Positions 52,408 through 60,846 of a stretch of 64,000 nucleotides of DNA are shown piece after piece. The position numbers were made by a program, and so were the translations under genes. The notes under the pieces are model-generated. The model had not been told where the DNA came from. It saw only the letters and a program-made list of their open reading frames with translations, and did not search any database. The number at the start of each line of letters is the position of its first letter. The first letter of the stretch is position 1. The stretch is from the NCBI GenBank assembly GCA_021371965.1, contig JAJFVE010000157.1:12546-76545 (forward strand), read 5' to 3'. Source of the DNA: Planctomycetaceae bacterium. GTDB taxonomy: Bacteria > Planctomycetota > Phycisphaerae > SM23-33.

Positions 52408-53388
52408 CTACCAGGCGTACGCTTCGGGCGTTTGGCCGCCGGGGCCGGGGAAGAGGTCGTTCAGTTGCTTCATGGCCGACTCGTCCAGGCTCACTTCCAG
52501 CGCGCGAAGGGCGGTGGTGACCTGGGCGGCTGTGCGCGGGCCGATGACGACGCTGGTCATCGCCGGGTGGGCCAGCACCCACGCCAGGGCGACGGCGGCC
52601 TCGGGGGCGCCGATCTCGCGGCAGAGTTTCTCGTAGGCTTCCAGCTTGCCGCGCAGGTGCTCGGGGCAGCCGCCCCAGCTTGCGATCCGTGAGCCCGGCT
52701 CGGTCTTGAGCACGTGGCCGCTGAGCATTCCCGCGCCCAGCGGGCTGTACGCCATCACGCCGATGCCCAGCGCCTTGGCGGCAGGGAGCACTTCCAGTTC
52801 CGGCAGTCTGCACATGAGGCCGTACTTGTGCTGCTCGCTGGCCAGACCGAAGAAGTTGCGTTTGGCCGCGGCCGCCTGGGCCATCGCCATGTGCCAGCCG
52901 GCAAAGTTGCTGCCGCCGACGTAGCCGATCTTTCCAGCGTGAACGAGGATCTCAAAGGCCTCCCAGATTTCCTCCCAACTCGTGCGCCGGTCGATGTGGT
53001 GCATCTGGTACAGTTCGATGTGGTCGGTCTGCAGCCGCCGCAGCGAGCCCTCGGCGTGGCGGCGGATGATGTACTTGGACAGGCCCTGCTCGTCGTTGGG
53101 GCCATCGAGGGGATCCTTCATCGGCTGGGAAACTTTCGTGGCCAGCACGACCTTCTCGCGCCGCTGCCCGCCCTGGGCGAACCAGCGGCCGATGAACGTC
53201 TCGCTGCGTCCGCAGTTGACGAAGTCGGGATAGTGGTTGGCCGTATCGAAGAAGTTGATCCCGGCTTCGAGCGCCGCGTCCATGATGCGGAAGGCCTCAG
53301 CTTCATCGGTGTACGTGCCGAAGTTCCACGTGCCCAGACACAGGCGGCTGACTTTCATTCCCGTTCGGCCGAGGAAGGCGTATTGCAT
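52408..53388 (-). CDS. Aldo/keto reductase
   Basis: 326 aa. Begins YAFLGRTGMKVSRLCLGTWNFG. Catalytic tetrad positions are visible: Asp in INFFDTANHYPDF with Tyr in the same motif, Lys in VVLATKVSQPM, His in IELYQMHHIDR. SNFAGWHMAMAQ and GVMAYSPLGAGMLSG are standard AKR5/AKR-like segments; ALAWVLAHPAMTSVVIGPRT near the C-terminus. NADPH-dependent reduction of a sugar aldehyde or ketone. First-transcribed neighbours (53519, 54692, 55949) are on the same strand. Confidence 0.9.
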   Translation of the reverse strand: MQYAFLGRTGMKVSRLCLGTWNFGTYTDEAEAFRIMDAALEAGINFFDTANHYPDFVNCGRSETFIGRWFAQGGQRREKVVLATKVSQPMKDPLDGPNDEQGLSKYIIRRHAEGSLRRLQTDHIELYQMHHIDRRTSWEEIWEAFEILVHAGKIGYVGGSNFAGWHMAMAQAAAAKRNFFGLASEQHKYGLMCRLPELEVLPAAKALGIGVMAYSPLGAGMLSGHVLKTEPGSRIASWGGCPEHLRGKLEAYEKLCREIGAPEAAVALAWVLAHPAMTSVVIGPRTAAQVTTALRALEVSLDESAMKQLNDLFPGPGGQTPEAYAW

Positions 53389-53407
53389 AGCGTCGCTCCG
53401 ATCTATT

Positions 53408-53515
53408 TAACCGCAAAGGTCGCAAAGTACGCAAAGTGCAGGAAATAGAAACAACTTCTCATCAACAACTCTTCTTCGCCTTTTCCTTTGCGCCCTTTGC
53501 GTTCTTTGCGGTGAA
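53408..53515. repeat. Inverted pair of 9-nt-period GCAAAG repeats
   Basis: Left arm 53408-53438 (AACCGCAAAGGTCGCAAAGT and one more GCAAAG); right arm 53484-53515 (CCTTTGCGCCCTTTGCGTTC, then TTTGCGG). Loop about 45 nt. Fills most of the 130-nt gap between the reductase and dehydrogenase genes. Confidence 0.85.
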
Positions 53516-53518
53516 CAA

Positions 53519-54523
53519 CTATGTCCAGTCGATGGCAATGCCGGTGTACTGCTCGGGGTGCGCGTAGATCATCTCATAGGCCTTGGGCGCGTCGGCCACT
53601 TTGAAGCGGTGGGTGATCAGCGGGTCGATGTTCATCGCGCCGCTGGCCATCAGGCGCCACGTGGCTTCGACGCGGCGGCCTTCGAGCGTCCAGGGGAAGA
53701 ACGCCTCGTGCACGCGGTTGTGGAAACAGGGCAGATTGAAGTTCGCCCCTTTGCACCAGGCCAGGAACACGTACCGCCCGCGCCACCGCAAGGCGCCGAC
53801 AGAGTTCTCGATGGCCGCATAGTTGCCCGTCGAATCGGCGACGATATCCACGCCGCCGGGGAAGATTTCGCGCACGGCCTTGGCCATGTCGATGCCCGTG
53901 ACGTTGATCGCGTGGTCGATGCCGGCCTTTTTCGCGCAATCCAGGCGCACTTGGTGCACGTCGGCGATGGCCACCTCGCAGCCGCGCAGGCGGTAATGAA
54001 ACGCCGCAAATTGTCCGATCATGCCCGCGCCGATCACCAGCACCTTCTCGTTGACGGCCGGGTGCGAGAGGCTCACGCCCTGGCACGAGACAGACGAGAT
54101 GCCGCCGAACGCCGCCCGCTGGCTGGTGAGGTTCTCGGGCACTTTCACCACGTAGCAGTCGCTGCCGAGCAGGTCGCGGCTGGCCGGGTCGACGTTCACC
54201 AGCGCTGTGCCCTGGTGCCCGCCGCAGCCTTGGCCAAGGCCGATTGCCGCCTGAGGCGCGAAATACGAGATGCGCTGGCCGATCTCCCAGCCGGCCGCGG
54301 CCGCTTCTTTCGACGCCTCGACGATCCGCCCGATGGGCGCGTAGCCGGGTATGACGCCGGGACGGTCCTTGTTCATCGTGCTGATGATGTACGATTCGGT
54401 GCCGACGCTGACAGCCGAGGCTTCGAGCTCGACCTTCACATCCCAGGGCTTCATCGGGCCGATTTCGATTTCGCGGTACTCGACCTTCTTGGCATCAACG
54501 GCAACGATTGCATGCGGGGTCAT
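53519..54523 (-). CDS. Medium-chain dehydrogenase, zinc-independent type
   Basis: 334 aa. SAVSVGTESYIISTMN at the usual zinc position, VIPGYAPIGRIVEAS, then VLVIGAGMIGQFAAFHYRLRGCEVAIADV (NAD fold), VDIVADSTGNYAAIENSV and THRFKVADAPKAYEMI. The GTES motif in place of the catalytic zinc site resembles the first domain of the bi-domain enzyme at 30325 and BchC-type dehydrogenases. Likely oxidises a sugar or polyol in the catabolic gene run. Confidence 0.82.
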   Translation of the reverse strand: MTPHAIVAVDAKKVEYREIEIGPMKPWDVKVELEASAVSVGTESYIISTMNKDRPGVIPGYAPIGRIVEASKEAAAAGWEIGQRISYFAPQAAIGLGQGCGGHQGTALVNVDPASRDLLGSDCYVVKVPENLTSQRAAFGGISSVSCQGVSLSHPAVNEKVLVIGAGMIGQFAAFHYRLRGCEVAIADVHQVRLDCAKKAGIDHAINVTGIDMAKAVREIFPGGVDIVADSTGNYAAIENSVGALRWRGRYVFLAWCKGANFNLPCFHNRVHEAFFPWTLEGRRVEATWRLMASGAMNIDPLITHRFKVADAPKAYEMIYAHPEQYTGIAIDWT

Positions 54524-54540
54524 CTGCAGGCTCCTTTAAT

Positions 54541-54673
54541 TAGCCGCTGAGGTCGCTGAGGCAGAAACAGCGGGGGGATGGAATAACGGAATGTTGGAAT
54601 GATGGGTTGCGCAGATTCAATGTTTCTTCCATCATTCCACTCTTCCATTCTTCCTCAGCGTCCTCAGCGGCTA
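54541..54673. repeat. Nested double inverted repeat: outer GCTGAGG, inner GGAATG
   Basis: Outer arms 54541-54561 and 54653-54673 match in 20 of 21 positions (TAGCCGCTGAGGTCGCTGAG is the left arm start). Inner arms 54580-54605 (GGAATAACGGAATGTTGGAA) and 54629-54654 (CCATCATTCCACTCTTCCAT) are period-8 repeats and also pair. Two different words make one long hairpin within the 168-nt gap. Confidence 0.88.
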
Positions 54674-54691
54674 CTACTTTTCCCTAACAAG

Positions 54692-55858
54692 CTAGTCCAG
54701 CGTCATGCCGTCGGCCGGCACGTAAGTCCGCCAGTAGTCTACCGATGCTTCCAGGCGGCTGATGATATCCTTGGGCGTATCCAGCGTGGAGGAGAAAACT
54801 TCCACCGTCAGGTAGATGTCGCTGCACGGCGGCGGCAGGGTCGGGTCGTGCGCCTGGCGGTAAGACTCGGCCAGGGCCTCGAGCAGTTTCTCCGCATGGA
54901 CGATCCCGCGGGCGTTGTGCTCGGGCGTGAATGGCCAGTGGGCCGATCGCTGCCCGTCGGTCTGCTGCAGGTGGACGATGGGGCAGTAGCAGCCCAGCTG
55001 CCTCGCCCATTCGTACAAGTCGCCGTCGGCCGCCTCGGCAAAGAGATAATCGTACTGGGCGAGCATCGTCTCCAGATCGTCCAGCAGTTTGTCGCGCGCC
55101 GGTCCGTTCTCGGCCGCGGATTCATCGAGCAGGTCATACGCCGCCGGCGGGCCCAGCCACAGCCCGCGCCAGTCCCTGCCCGCGCGGCGCTCGTCGGACC
55201 AGTACTCCAACTGCTGGCGTGAGGGGCGCAGGAACCGCTTCTGCCCGATCTGGTGGCCGGTGTCGAGGGAGAGATAGAACGCCGCGCGGCCGCGGGCAAA
55301 AACTTCTTTCAGCAGTTGCCGCGCGCCGGCGATGGTCCAGGGGACTTGGTGGGGGGTATACATTTGCTCGACGCCGGCCGCGCGGATGCCTTTGCTGGCG
55401 GCGTACGCGGCCACTTCGCCCAGCCGCGTGAACAGGTCGTCTGTCGCCGCGGCGTAGGCGGGCGGATCGTTCAGCACCGCCTGGTTGAATGCGTGGGTAT
55501 AGAAGCCCAGCCCCGCGCCCAGCGCAGCCGCCGAGTCTACCATCCGCTCAAGCCACTGGTGCTGCATGCGGTGACGGTTGCGAACATCGGTATGCGCCAG
55601 ACCAAGCGTTGCGTACGTGCCGTGGCCGCTGTAGAGATTCGCCACGCTCACGCCGGTGTCGGCCTGGGCGGCTTTGCACGCGGCGATCCAGTCGGCCAGG
55701 TAGCCGGCATCGCTGTAGAGAGGGTCGCACTCGTTATCGGCGCTGGCCTCGACCAGCGAGACGCCCAGATCGGCCACGAGCGCCGCCCATTCGGCCGGCT
55801 GCGTCCAGCGCTTCGAGGCGAAGCAGTTGTCGATGACCAGATGTACGCGGGGGGACAT
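54692..55858 (-). CDS. Xylose-isomerase-like TIM-barrel sugar isomerase/epimerase
   Basis: 388 aa. PF01261-type barrel: VHLVIDNCFASKRW start, GVSLVEASADNE, VANLYSGHGTY, GIRAAGVEQMYTPHQ (candidate metal Glu), FYLSLDTGHQIG (Asp/His metal pair), PIVHLQQTDGQRS, DIYLTVEVF (second Glu). Likely a divalent-metal keto-sugar or sugar-phosphate isomerase/epimerase. Its place between a dehydrogenase and a glycoside hydrolase supports a catabolic pathway. Confidence 0.8.
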   Translation of the reverse strand: MSPRVHLVIDNCFASKRWTQPAEWAALVADLGVSLVEASADNECDPLYSDAGYLADWIAACKAAQADTGVSVANLYSGHGTYATLGLAHTDVRNRHRMQHQWLERMVDSAAALGAGLGFYTHAFNQAVLNDPPAYAAATDDLFTRLGEVAAYAASKGIRAAGVEQMYTPHQVPWTIAGARQLLKEVFARGRAAFYLSLDTGHQIGQKRFLRPSRQQLEYWSDERRAGRDWRGLWLGPPAAYDLLDESAAENGPARDKLLDDLETMLAQYDYLFAEAADGDLYEWARQLGCYCPIVHLQQTDGQRSAHWPFTPEHNARGIVHAEKLLEALAESYRQAHDPTLPPPCSDIYLTVEVFSSTLDTPKDIISRLEASVDYWRTYVPADGMTLD

Positions 55859-55879
55859 GGGGGTAGTTGTAACAGAAGA

Positions 55880-55964
55880 AGATCCTAGGTCCTAGATCCT
55901 AGATCCTTGATGGAGACAGATCCTCGTTCTCCCCCCGGGATCGAGGATCTAGGACCGAGGATCT
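55880..55964. repeat. Inverted pair of TCCTAGA repeats reaching into a coding end
   Basis: Left arm 55880-55906 (AGATCCTAGGTCCTAGATCC...) and right arm 55939-55964 (GATCGAGGATCTAGGACCGA...) pair with few mismatches. Period 7. The right arm covers the last residues and the TAG stop of the minus-strand hydrolase ending at 55949. Confidence 0.85.
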
Positions 55965-57574
55965 TGTCTGTACATGTCGCCCAGGTCTTTGGTGTCACCC
56001 GGGGACGACGCTGAAGGCTGAGTCGCTGCCGCGGCGTGCTTGGCGTTCCAGTAGGGGTTCGTGCTCTCCTGCCATCCGCCGACGCTCTTGTCCCAGATCA
56101 GGCGGCAGCGGCGCTCGAGCTCGGGTGCGTCGAGGGCCGGGTCCCAGATGGCCTCGGCGGCCAGCGCGGGCACGCGGCGGGCTTTGAGGTCCCACAGTGC
56201 GGCTTCGATGAGGATGAAGATGCCCTTGTTGCGCGGCGGGCCGGCGGCCAGATCGCGCGACCAGATCAGCAGTTGCTGCATCTGCGCGTTGTCTAACACG
56301 CCCTTGCCCTCCGGCGGCCGCCAGTCGATCGCGCAGGGATAGCCGACGTCTTTGCCATCACAGCGGAACGGCCAGCGGTTCTTGCCGGGCGGGTCTTCGA
56401 CGCCTTCTTCGATCAGGCTCCACAGCCCCTCGATGCGCGGCAGCCAGGCGCGGTCGATCTCGCCCTGGACCTTTTGGCCGTCGAAGATCATCCCGCAGTT
56501 CATCGTGATGCGGTAGACGCCCGAGAAGTCTTCGTTCTTGCCGCGCAGCGCCATCTGTGCCGCGGCCATCTCTCGCGTCGCTGCCCAGGGTACGCCGTTT
56601 TCCCACATGATGTTGCAGTATGCCGGCAGTTGCTTGAGGGCCTCGAACGTCGCCGCGTCGCCGGTGTTGTGGATGCCGGCCGAAATCTTCAGCTTCGGAT
56701 ACCGCTTGTGCAGCGCCTCCATGATCGGCTTGATGTTCTTGACGACAGCGCGGCCGAGCTCGGCGTCCTTGCCCGCCAGTCGCGGGTTGATCGCCTCGGT
56801 AGCCGACTGGAAGTAGATCCCGTCGATGTCGCGGATCCAGGCGTACTGATGCTCGAAGACATCCAGCACGTAGTCCATCAGGGCCTGAGGGGTTTCGTCG
56901 GCCAGCAGGTCGAGATTCGCCAGGTCGGGGCTGATTTCCTTCTTCTGCTTTTCGTACAGCGCCCACAGCCGCTGCGCCAGGGCAGGGCTGGCGTCTTTGA
57001 GGTCCTCGGCTACCCATCCCCAACTGAAGCCCCACCATATCCTCACGCCGCGGTCGTGGGCGTACTGCACCAGGCGGGCGGCGTCCATCGGTACGCCGCG
57101 GTTCCAGAAGACGATAGTGTTGTACTTCCAGCGGCTGGCCTGGTCGATGTACGCGTACGGGTCATAGCAGCCGTACAGCCACGTCCACAGCCCGCGATCC
57201 TGAATTTTCGGGCAGGAGACGAAGTCGATGGCCGCGGGCTTCTTGCCCTTGCCCACTGCCGCCAGCCACTCGCGGCAGTAGTAGTGCTGGAAATCGCGCA
57301 CGGCCCAGAGCAGCCCGGCCGCATCGACGCCCGTGAGTGTGACGGTGTTGCGTGGACTGGTGGCGATGCGAAAGCTTTCGGCCGGCGCTCCGCGCTTGAC
57401 GCCTTCGGGGTCGATCGCGAGCTTGATGCGCCCAGACGCCTTCGATGCCGACTCGGCCAAGGCGCATTTTTCAGTCTGCAGATGGTCCTGGAGTTCGTTC
57501 AGAGCAAAGCGCGCCGTGCGGTCGGCGGCTGGAAAGCCGACGACTATCGCTGCGCTGAGTCTTTGTTTGGCCAT
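55949..57574 (-). CDS. GH67/GH20-like glycoside hydrolase
   Basis: 541 aa from ATG 57574 (AAGGAA 8 nt upstream); 79 upstream residues are repeat-derived and rejected. N-terminal domain of the GH67N/GH20-domain-2 type: FALNELQDHLQ, FRIATSPRNTVTLTGVDAAGLLWAVRDFQHYY. Barrel: IQDRGLWTWLYGCYDPYAYID, YNTIVFWNRGVPMDAARLVQYA, IRWWGFSWGW-like WWGFSWGW, DIDGIYFQSATEA, KISAGIHNTGDAATF. No signal peptide. Related enzymes release glucuronic acid or hexosamine; catalytic residues not assignable here. The last codons and stop come from the repeat at 55939-55964. Confidence 0.65.
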   Translation of the reverse strand: MAKQRLSAAIVVGFPAADRTARFALNELQDHLQTEKCALAESASKASGRIKLAIDPEGVKRGAPAESFRIATSPRNTVTLTGVDAAGLLWAVRDFQHYYCREWLAAVGKGKKPAAIDFVSCPKIQDRGLWTWLYGCYDPYAYIDQASRWKYNTIVFWNRGVPMDAARLVQYAHDRGVRIWWGFSWGWVAEDLKDASPALAQRLWALYEKQKKEISPDLANLDLLADETPQALMDYVLDVFEHQYAWIRDIDGIYFQSATEAINPRLAGKDAELGRAVVKNIKPIMEALHKRYPKLKISAGIHNTGDAATFEALKQLPAYCNIMWENGVPWAATREMAAAQMALRGKNEDFSGVYRITMNCGMIFDGQKVQGEIDRAWLPRIEGLWSLIEEGVEDPPGKNRWPFRCDGKDVGYPCAIDWRPPEGKGVLDNAQMQQLLIWSRDLAAGPPRNKGIFILIEAALWDLKARRVPALAAEAIWDPALDAPELERRCRLIWDKSVGGWQESTNPYWNAKHAAAATQPSASSPGDTKDLGDMYRQDPRS

Positions 57575-57676
57575 GAGGAAGTTCCTTTTCGCTGCCGGGC
57601 AGCCGGAATAGGCGACCATTCTACAACCCTTCATCGCCCGGCGTGGGTTTGATAAGTGGATCTTTGAAGAACAACT

Positions 57677-57752
57677 TGCCGCAAAGGTCACAAAGAGCAC
57701 AGAGAGGACAAAGAGCAAGAACGCCCAGATGCGTCTGCGTGTTCTTTGCGAC
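57677..57752. repeat. Degraded GCAAAG-type inverted repeat
   Basis: Left arm 57677-57718 has four 9-nt words (CCGCAAAGGTCACAAAGAGC...). The right arm is short and eroded (CTGCGTGTTCTTTGCG at about 57735-57750). Ends 20 nt before ATG 57772, in the divergent promoter region. Confidence 0.65.
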
Positions 57753-57771
57753 GCCCTACAGGAGCCAGAAA

Positions 57772-59538
57772 ATGAATCGCATATTGCCCTGCGTCGCAGT
57801 CTTGTGCTCATTCGCAGTCGCGGCCGATACGCAGCCGGCCTCGAAGCCCGCGGCGTTGATCGAATACGGCCCGGGGCGCGAACTGTGCAAGCTGGCCGAT
57901 CCGGCGATTACTGAGAGCAGCGGCCTTGCCGTCTCTCGCACGATTCGCAACGCATTCTGGACGCACAACGATTCGGGCGACAAGCCGCGGCTGTTCGCCA
58001 TCGACACCTCCGGCAAGACTGTCGTGACGATGACGATCGAGGGCGCCAACAGCGTCGACTGGGAAGACATCTGCTCGTATATCGATTTCGGCAAGCCGAC
58101 GTTGCTGATCGGCGACATCGGCGACAACCCCGCCGCCCGCAAAACCTGCACCATCTACGCCGTGCGCGAGCCGCACATCTACCCAGGCGCTACGGGGGCA
58201 ACGGTCAAGCTTTCCCCCGCCGAGACAATTGAATTCAGCTACGAGGGCGGGCCCACCAACTGCGAATCGCTGGCAATCGATCCGACCAGCCGCACCATCT
58301 ACATGGTCGCCAAGGGCAGCACGACCACGGCCGCGTGCAAGATCTTCGAGTTGCCCTGGCCGGCCAAGGATCGCAAGGGCAACCGCGTCGACAAAGGGCC
58401 GTACACGGCCAAGATTGTCGGCACGGTGCCGCGATACATGATCACGGGGATGGACATTTCCTCCGACGGCCTGCGGTGCGTGATGTGCACTTATGGCAGC
58501 GGGTTGCAGTACGTGCGTGCCCCGGGCGAGACGTGGCCGCAGGCGTTTGCGCGCGGCGGCAAGGAGATCGACCTGCCCCAGCGCGTGCAGGGCGAGGGCA
58601 TCTGCTTCGGTCTCGACGCCCGCACGCTGTACCTGACCAGCGAGACGAAGAAGCAGGGTCCTTCGCCGCTGCTGGAGATTCCGCCGACGGCGGCCTTCGC
58701 GATCAAGACCGCCACGCTGACCGTCTACAACACGGGCGACATCCACGAGCACACGGGCAATCTCGCGCGGGCGGCGCAGTACGTCCGGGCGGTGAAGAAG
58801 CTCGACGGCAATTGCCTGTTCCTCGACGCCGGCGACCTGACCGGCGGTGGCGGTGAATCCGAGGTGGCCAAAACCAAAGGCGAAGGCATGTGGAGCCTGA
58901 TGGCCGCGGCGGGGTACGACGCCGGCGTGCTGGGCAACCACGATTACAACAAAGGAATGACCCGCATCGAAGAACTCTGCCGCAAGCATCCGGGCTTTCC
59001 GCTGCTGATGGCCAACGCTGCCTGGAGCGCCGAGCAGAAGTCGCGCGGGCTGCCGGCGTTGCTGCCGCCGAGCAAGATCGTCAAGCTGGCGGACCTGACC
59101 GTCGGCATCGTGGGCATCGGATCGCACGATATGCGCTATGCCGCCGAGCCGCGCGTTCCGGCGACATACGGATCGGCGATGGTGCGTGACGTGGCCGGAC
59201 AACTCCGCAAGCAGGGCTGCGACCTGGTGGTGGCCGTCACGCACCAGTATGAGGACGACGACTACTGGAAAACCGCCACCGGCCCCAACGCCCCGGACCT
59301 GATCGTCGGCGGGCACTCGCACGGCGGTTACGCCCAGCCATACGGGTACGGAGCGATCAAGCCGTCGTTCATTGTCAAGGCAGGCCCGTACATCAAGGTC
59401 ATCGGCGCCGTCCAGATCGTCTACGATCTGACCAACCACGCGATCATCGAGCGATCCGGCGATATCGTCTACGTCGCCAACTTCTGGCCCGAGGCGGAAG
59501 ATGTCAAGGCGCTGAGGGAGAAGATCTTTAAGAAGTGA
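57772..59538 (+). CDS. Exported protein: propeller-like domain plus metallophosphoesterase
   Basis: 588 aa from ATG 57772 (AGGAG upstream); the longer frame crosses the repeat and is rejected. Signal peptide MNRILPCVAVLCSFAVAADT. Residues about 25-300: propeller-like (FWTHNDSGDKPRLFAID, DWEDICSYIDFGKPTLLIGDIGDN, GMDISSDGLRCVMCTYGSGLQYV). Residues about 315-588: calcineurin-like/5'-nucleotidase phosphatase with VYNTGDIHEHTG, FLDAGDLTGG, VLGNHDYNKG, VVAVTHQYEDDD and LIVGGHSHGGYAQP, all metal-ligand motifs intact. Probably periplasmic hydrolysis of a phosphoester. Confidence 0.82.
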   Translation: MNRILPCVAVLCSFAVAADTQPASKPAALIEYGPGRELCKLADPAITESSGLAVSRTIRNAFWTHNDSGDKPRLFAIDTSGKTVVTMTIEGANSVDWEDICSYIDFGKPTLLIGDIGDNPAARKTCTIYAVREPHIYPGATGATVKLSPAETIEFSYEGGPTNCESLAIDPTSRTIYMVAKGSTTTAACKIFELPWPAKDRKGNRVDKGPYTAKIVGTVPRYMITGMDISSDGLRCVMCTYGSGLQYVRAPGETWPQAFARGGKEIDLPQRVQGEGICFGLDARTLYLTSETKKQGPSPLLEIPPTAAFAIKTATLTVYNTGDIHEHTGNLARAAQYVRAVKKLDGNCLFLDAGDLTGGGGESEVAKTKGEGMWSLMAAAGYDAGVLGNHDYNKGMTRIEELCRKHPGFPLLMANAAWSAEQKSRGLPALLPPSKIVKLADLTVGIVGIGSHDMRYAAEPRVPATYGSAMVRDVAGQLRKQGCDLVVAVTHQYEDDDYWKTATGPNAPDLIVGGHSHGGYAQPYGYGAIKPSFIVKAGPYIKVIGAVQIVYDLTNHAIIERSGDIVYVANFWPEAEDVKALREKIFKK

Positions 59539-59634
59539 GTTCGAAGTTCGGAGTTCGAAGTTCGAAGCAAAAACAAGAGCTCCCGGTTCCTGCTTCGAAC
59601 TTCGATCTTGTCGATCTTCGAACTTCGAACTTCT
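59538..59634. repeat. Inverted pair of TTCGAAG repeats
   Basis: Left arm 59538-59569 (AGTTCGAAGTTCGGAGTTCG...) begins at the last base of the phosphoesterase stop. Right arm 59592-59634 (GCTTCGAACTTCGATCTTGT...) pairs with it. Period 7. TTCGAA is itself a palindrome, so each arm can also fold alone. Confidence 0.85.
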
Positions 59635-59641
59635 GTTTCAG

Positions 59642-60844
59642 TCAGGCATATCTTCCATATCGTTGGATCGCGGACATGATCAGACGCATGCCGGTCAGGC
59701 GTGATCCATTGTTGATGCTGCCTGCTGTGGCAAAGAGCAGGCCGCGCGTGTCGGCGATGAGTTCGTAGTCCCGCAGGAACTCGGCCACGATGCCCATTTC
59801 GTCGTTGCGGCTGAAGGTGAATGGGGCGAGCTGGCCGTGGATCACGGTCGTGGGCATGTGGCGGCGGATGTGGTCGACCATGACGGTGGGGCCGAAGTTC
59901 ACGCCGGTCATGTTGCACCGCGCCAGCACGGGCACGATGTGGCCCATCGCCGAGTCGCTGTGCTGATAGCGGCCGTCGGCGGGCTCGGGGCTGTAGCGGG
60001 CCCAGATGCCCTGCACAATCGGCAGGGCGAAAAACTCGTACATCTCGGCCGTGAGCATCATGCAGTTGTCGTCGGCGAAACCAAACCCGTGCGGCGCGGT
60101 CGCGGGGGTGAAACCAGCTTCCTCATCCTGCACGCGGCCCTTCTCGATCATCGCCCGCAGCATCACGTCGCGCAGCCGCGCGGCAAGGGCGGGGTTGTCC
60201 AGGATCAGGAAGATCAGGTTCTCCACGCCCAGCATCGAGCAGGCCAGCGTCACCGGTCCGCGCTGGCCGCGGTAGAGCGGGGGCTTGATCCCGGCGGCGA
60301 GCAGCTTCTGGCGACACGAGTCCCATGTCGGAGGCAGGAGGAACTCGCGCAGGTTCTCCAGGCGTTTCTCGACGCGGTCGAGCAGGGCAGCAAGTTCCGT
60401 CTGAGTGCTTGCGGCCTGATGCCACCACCAGGACTGCGAGATGTCGTCCCAGCGATTCTCCATCTCGAAGATGTCGTGCAGTTCCTTCACGGCAGGCCAG
60501 GCCGGTCCGGCAGGGGCGGGCGGGGTTTCGTCCAACAGCTTGCGGCCGACGATCTTCTCGGCCTTGACGTTGTACGCCCTGCTCAGTTCCAGCCGCCACT
60601 GCGGGTCGTCGTTCCATCGCTTCCAGTCCTGCGGGATGCCCATCTCCTCGAAGACGCACTCCCAGTTGCAGTACGTGGCCATTGGGACCTGCGGGATGTT
60701 TCGGCCGAACGGATCCGCGCCGGCCAGGGCCTGGTCGGCCCAGAAGCGGTCAAGGTCGACCGGCGCCAGGCCGCCGTGTTCGTGCGTCTCACGCACGAGG
60801 TCACGTGCAACGGCCAGGTGCTTTTCAGTGACATTGATTCGCAT
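59642..60844 (-). CDS. Uroporphyrinogen-decarboxylase-like (UroD) family protein
   Basis: 400 aa. UroD/methyltransferase-type TIM barrel: FGRNIPQVPMATYCNWECVFEEMG, PLYRGQRGPVTLACSMLGVENLIFLILDNP (in two parts), GFGFADDNCMMLTAEMYEFFALPI, YQHSDSAMGHIVPVL, GVNFGPTVMVDHIRRHMP, LLFATAGSINNGSRL. True HemE motifs are not obvious; members found beside glycoside hydrolases in Planctomycetota have unknown roles. The start lies 2 nt after the GH42 stop, so it is co-transcribed with the hydrolase and sulfatase. Confidence 0.75.
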   Translation of the reverse strand: MRINVTEKHLAVARDLVRETHEHGGLAPVDLDRFWADQALAGADPFGRNIPQVPMATYCNWECVFEEMGIPQDWKRWNDDPQWRLELSRAYNVKAEKIVGRKLLDETPPAPAGPAWPAVKELHDIFEMENRWDDISQSWWWHQAASTQTELAALLDRVEKRLENLREFLLPPTWDSCRQKLLAAGIKPPLYRGQRGPVTLACSMLGVENLIFLILDNPALAARLRDVMLRAMIEKGRVQDEEAGFTPATAPHGFGFADDNCMMLTAEMYEFFALPIVQGIWARYSPEPADGRYQHSDSAMGHIVPVLARCNMTGVNFGPTVMVDHIRRHMPTTVIHGQLAPFTFSRNDEMGIVAEFLRDYELIADTRGLLFATAGSINNGSRLTGMRLIMSAIQRYGRYA

Positions 60845-60846
60845 GT

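Noticed and set aside
53408..53515. Possible CRISPR array
   Set aside because: Repeat units are only 9 nt, degenerate, without spacers of constant length, and the second block is inverted.
57575..57811. 79-residue N-terminal extension with a hydrophobic stretch on the GH67/GH20-like protein
   Set aside because: It is translated from the GCAAAG-type repeat and intergenic DNA; ATG 57574 has a proper ribosome site and begins the domain.
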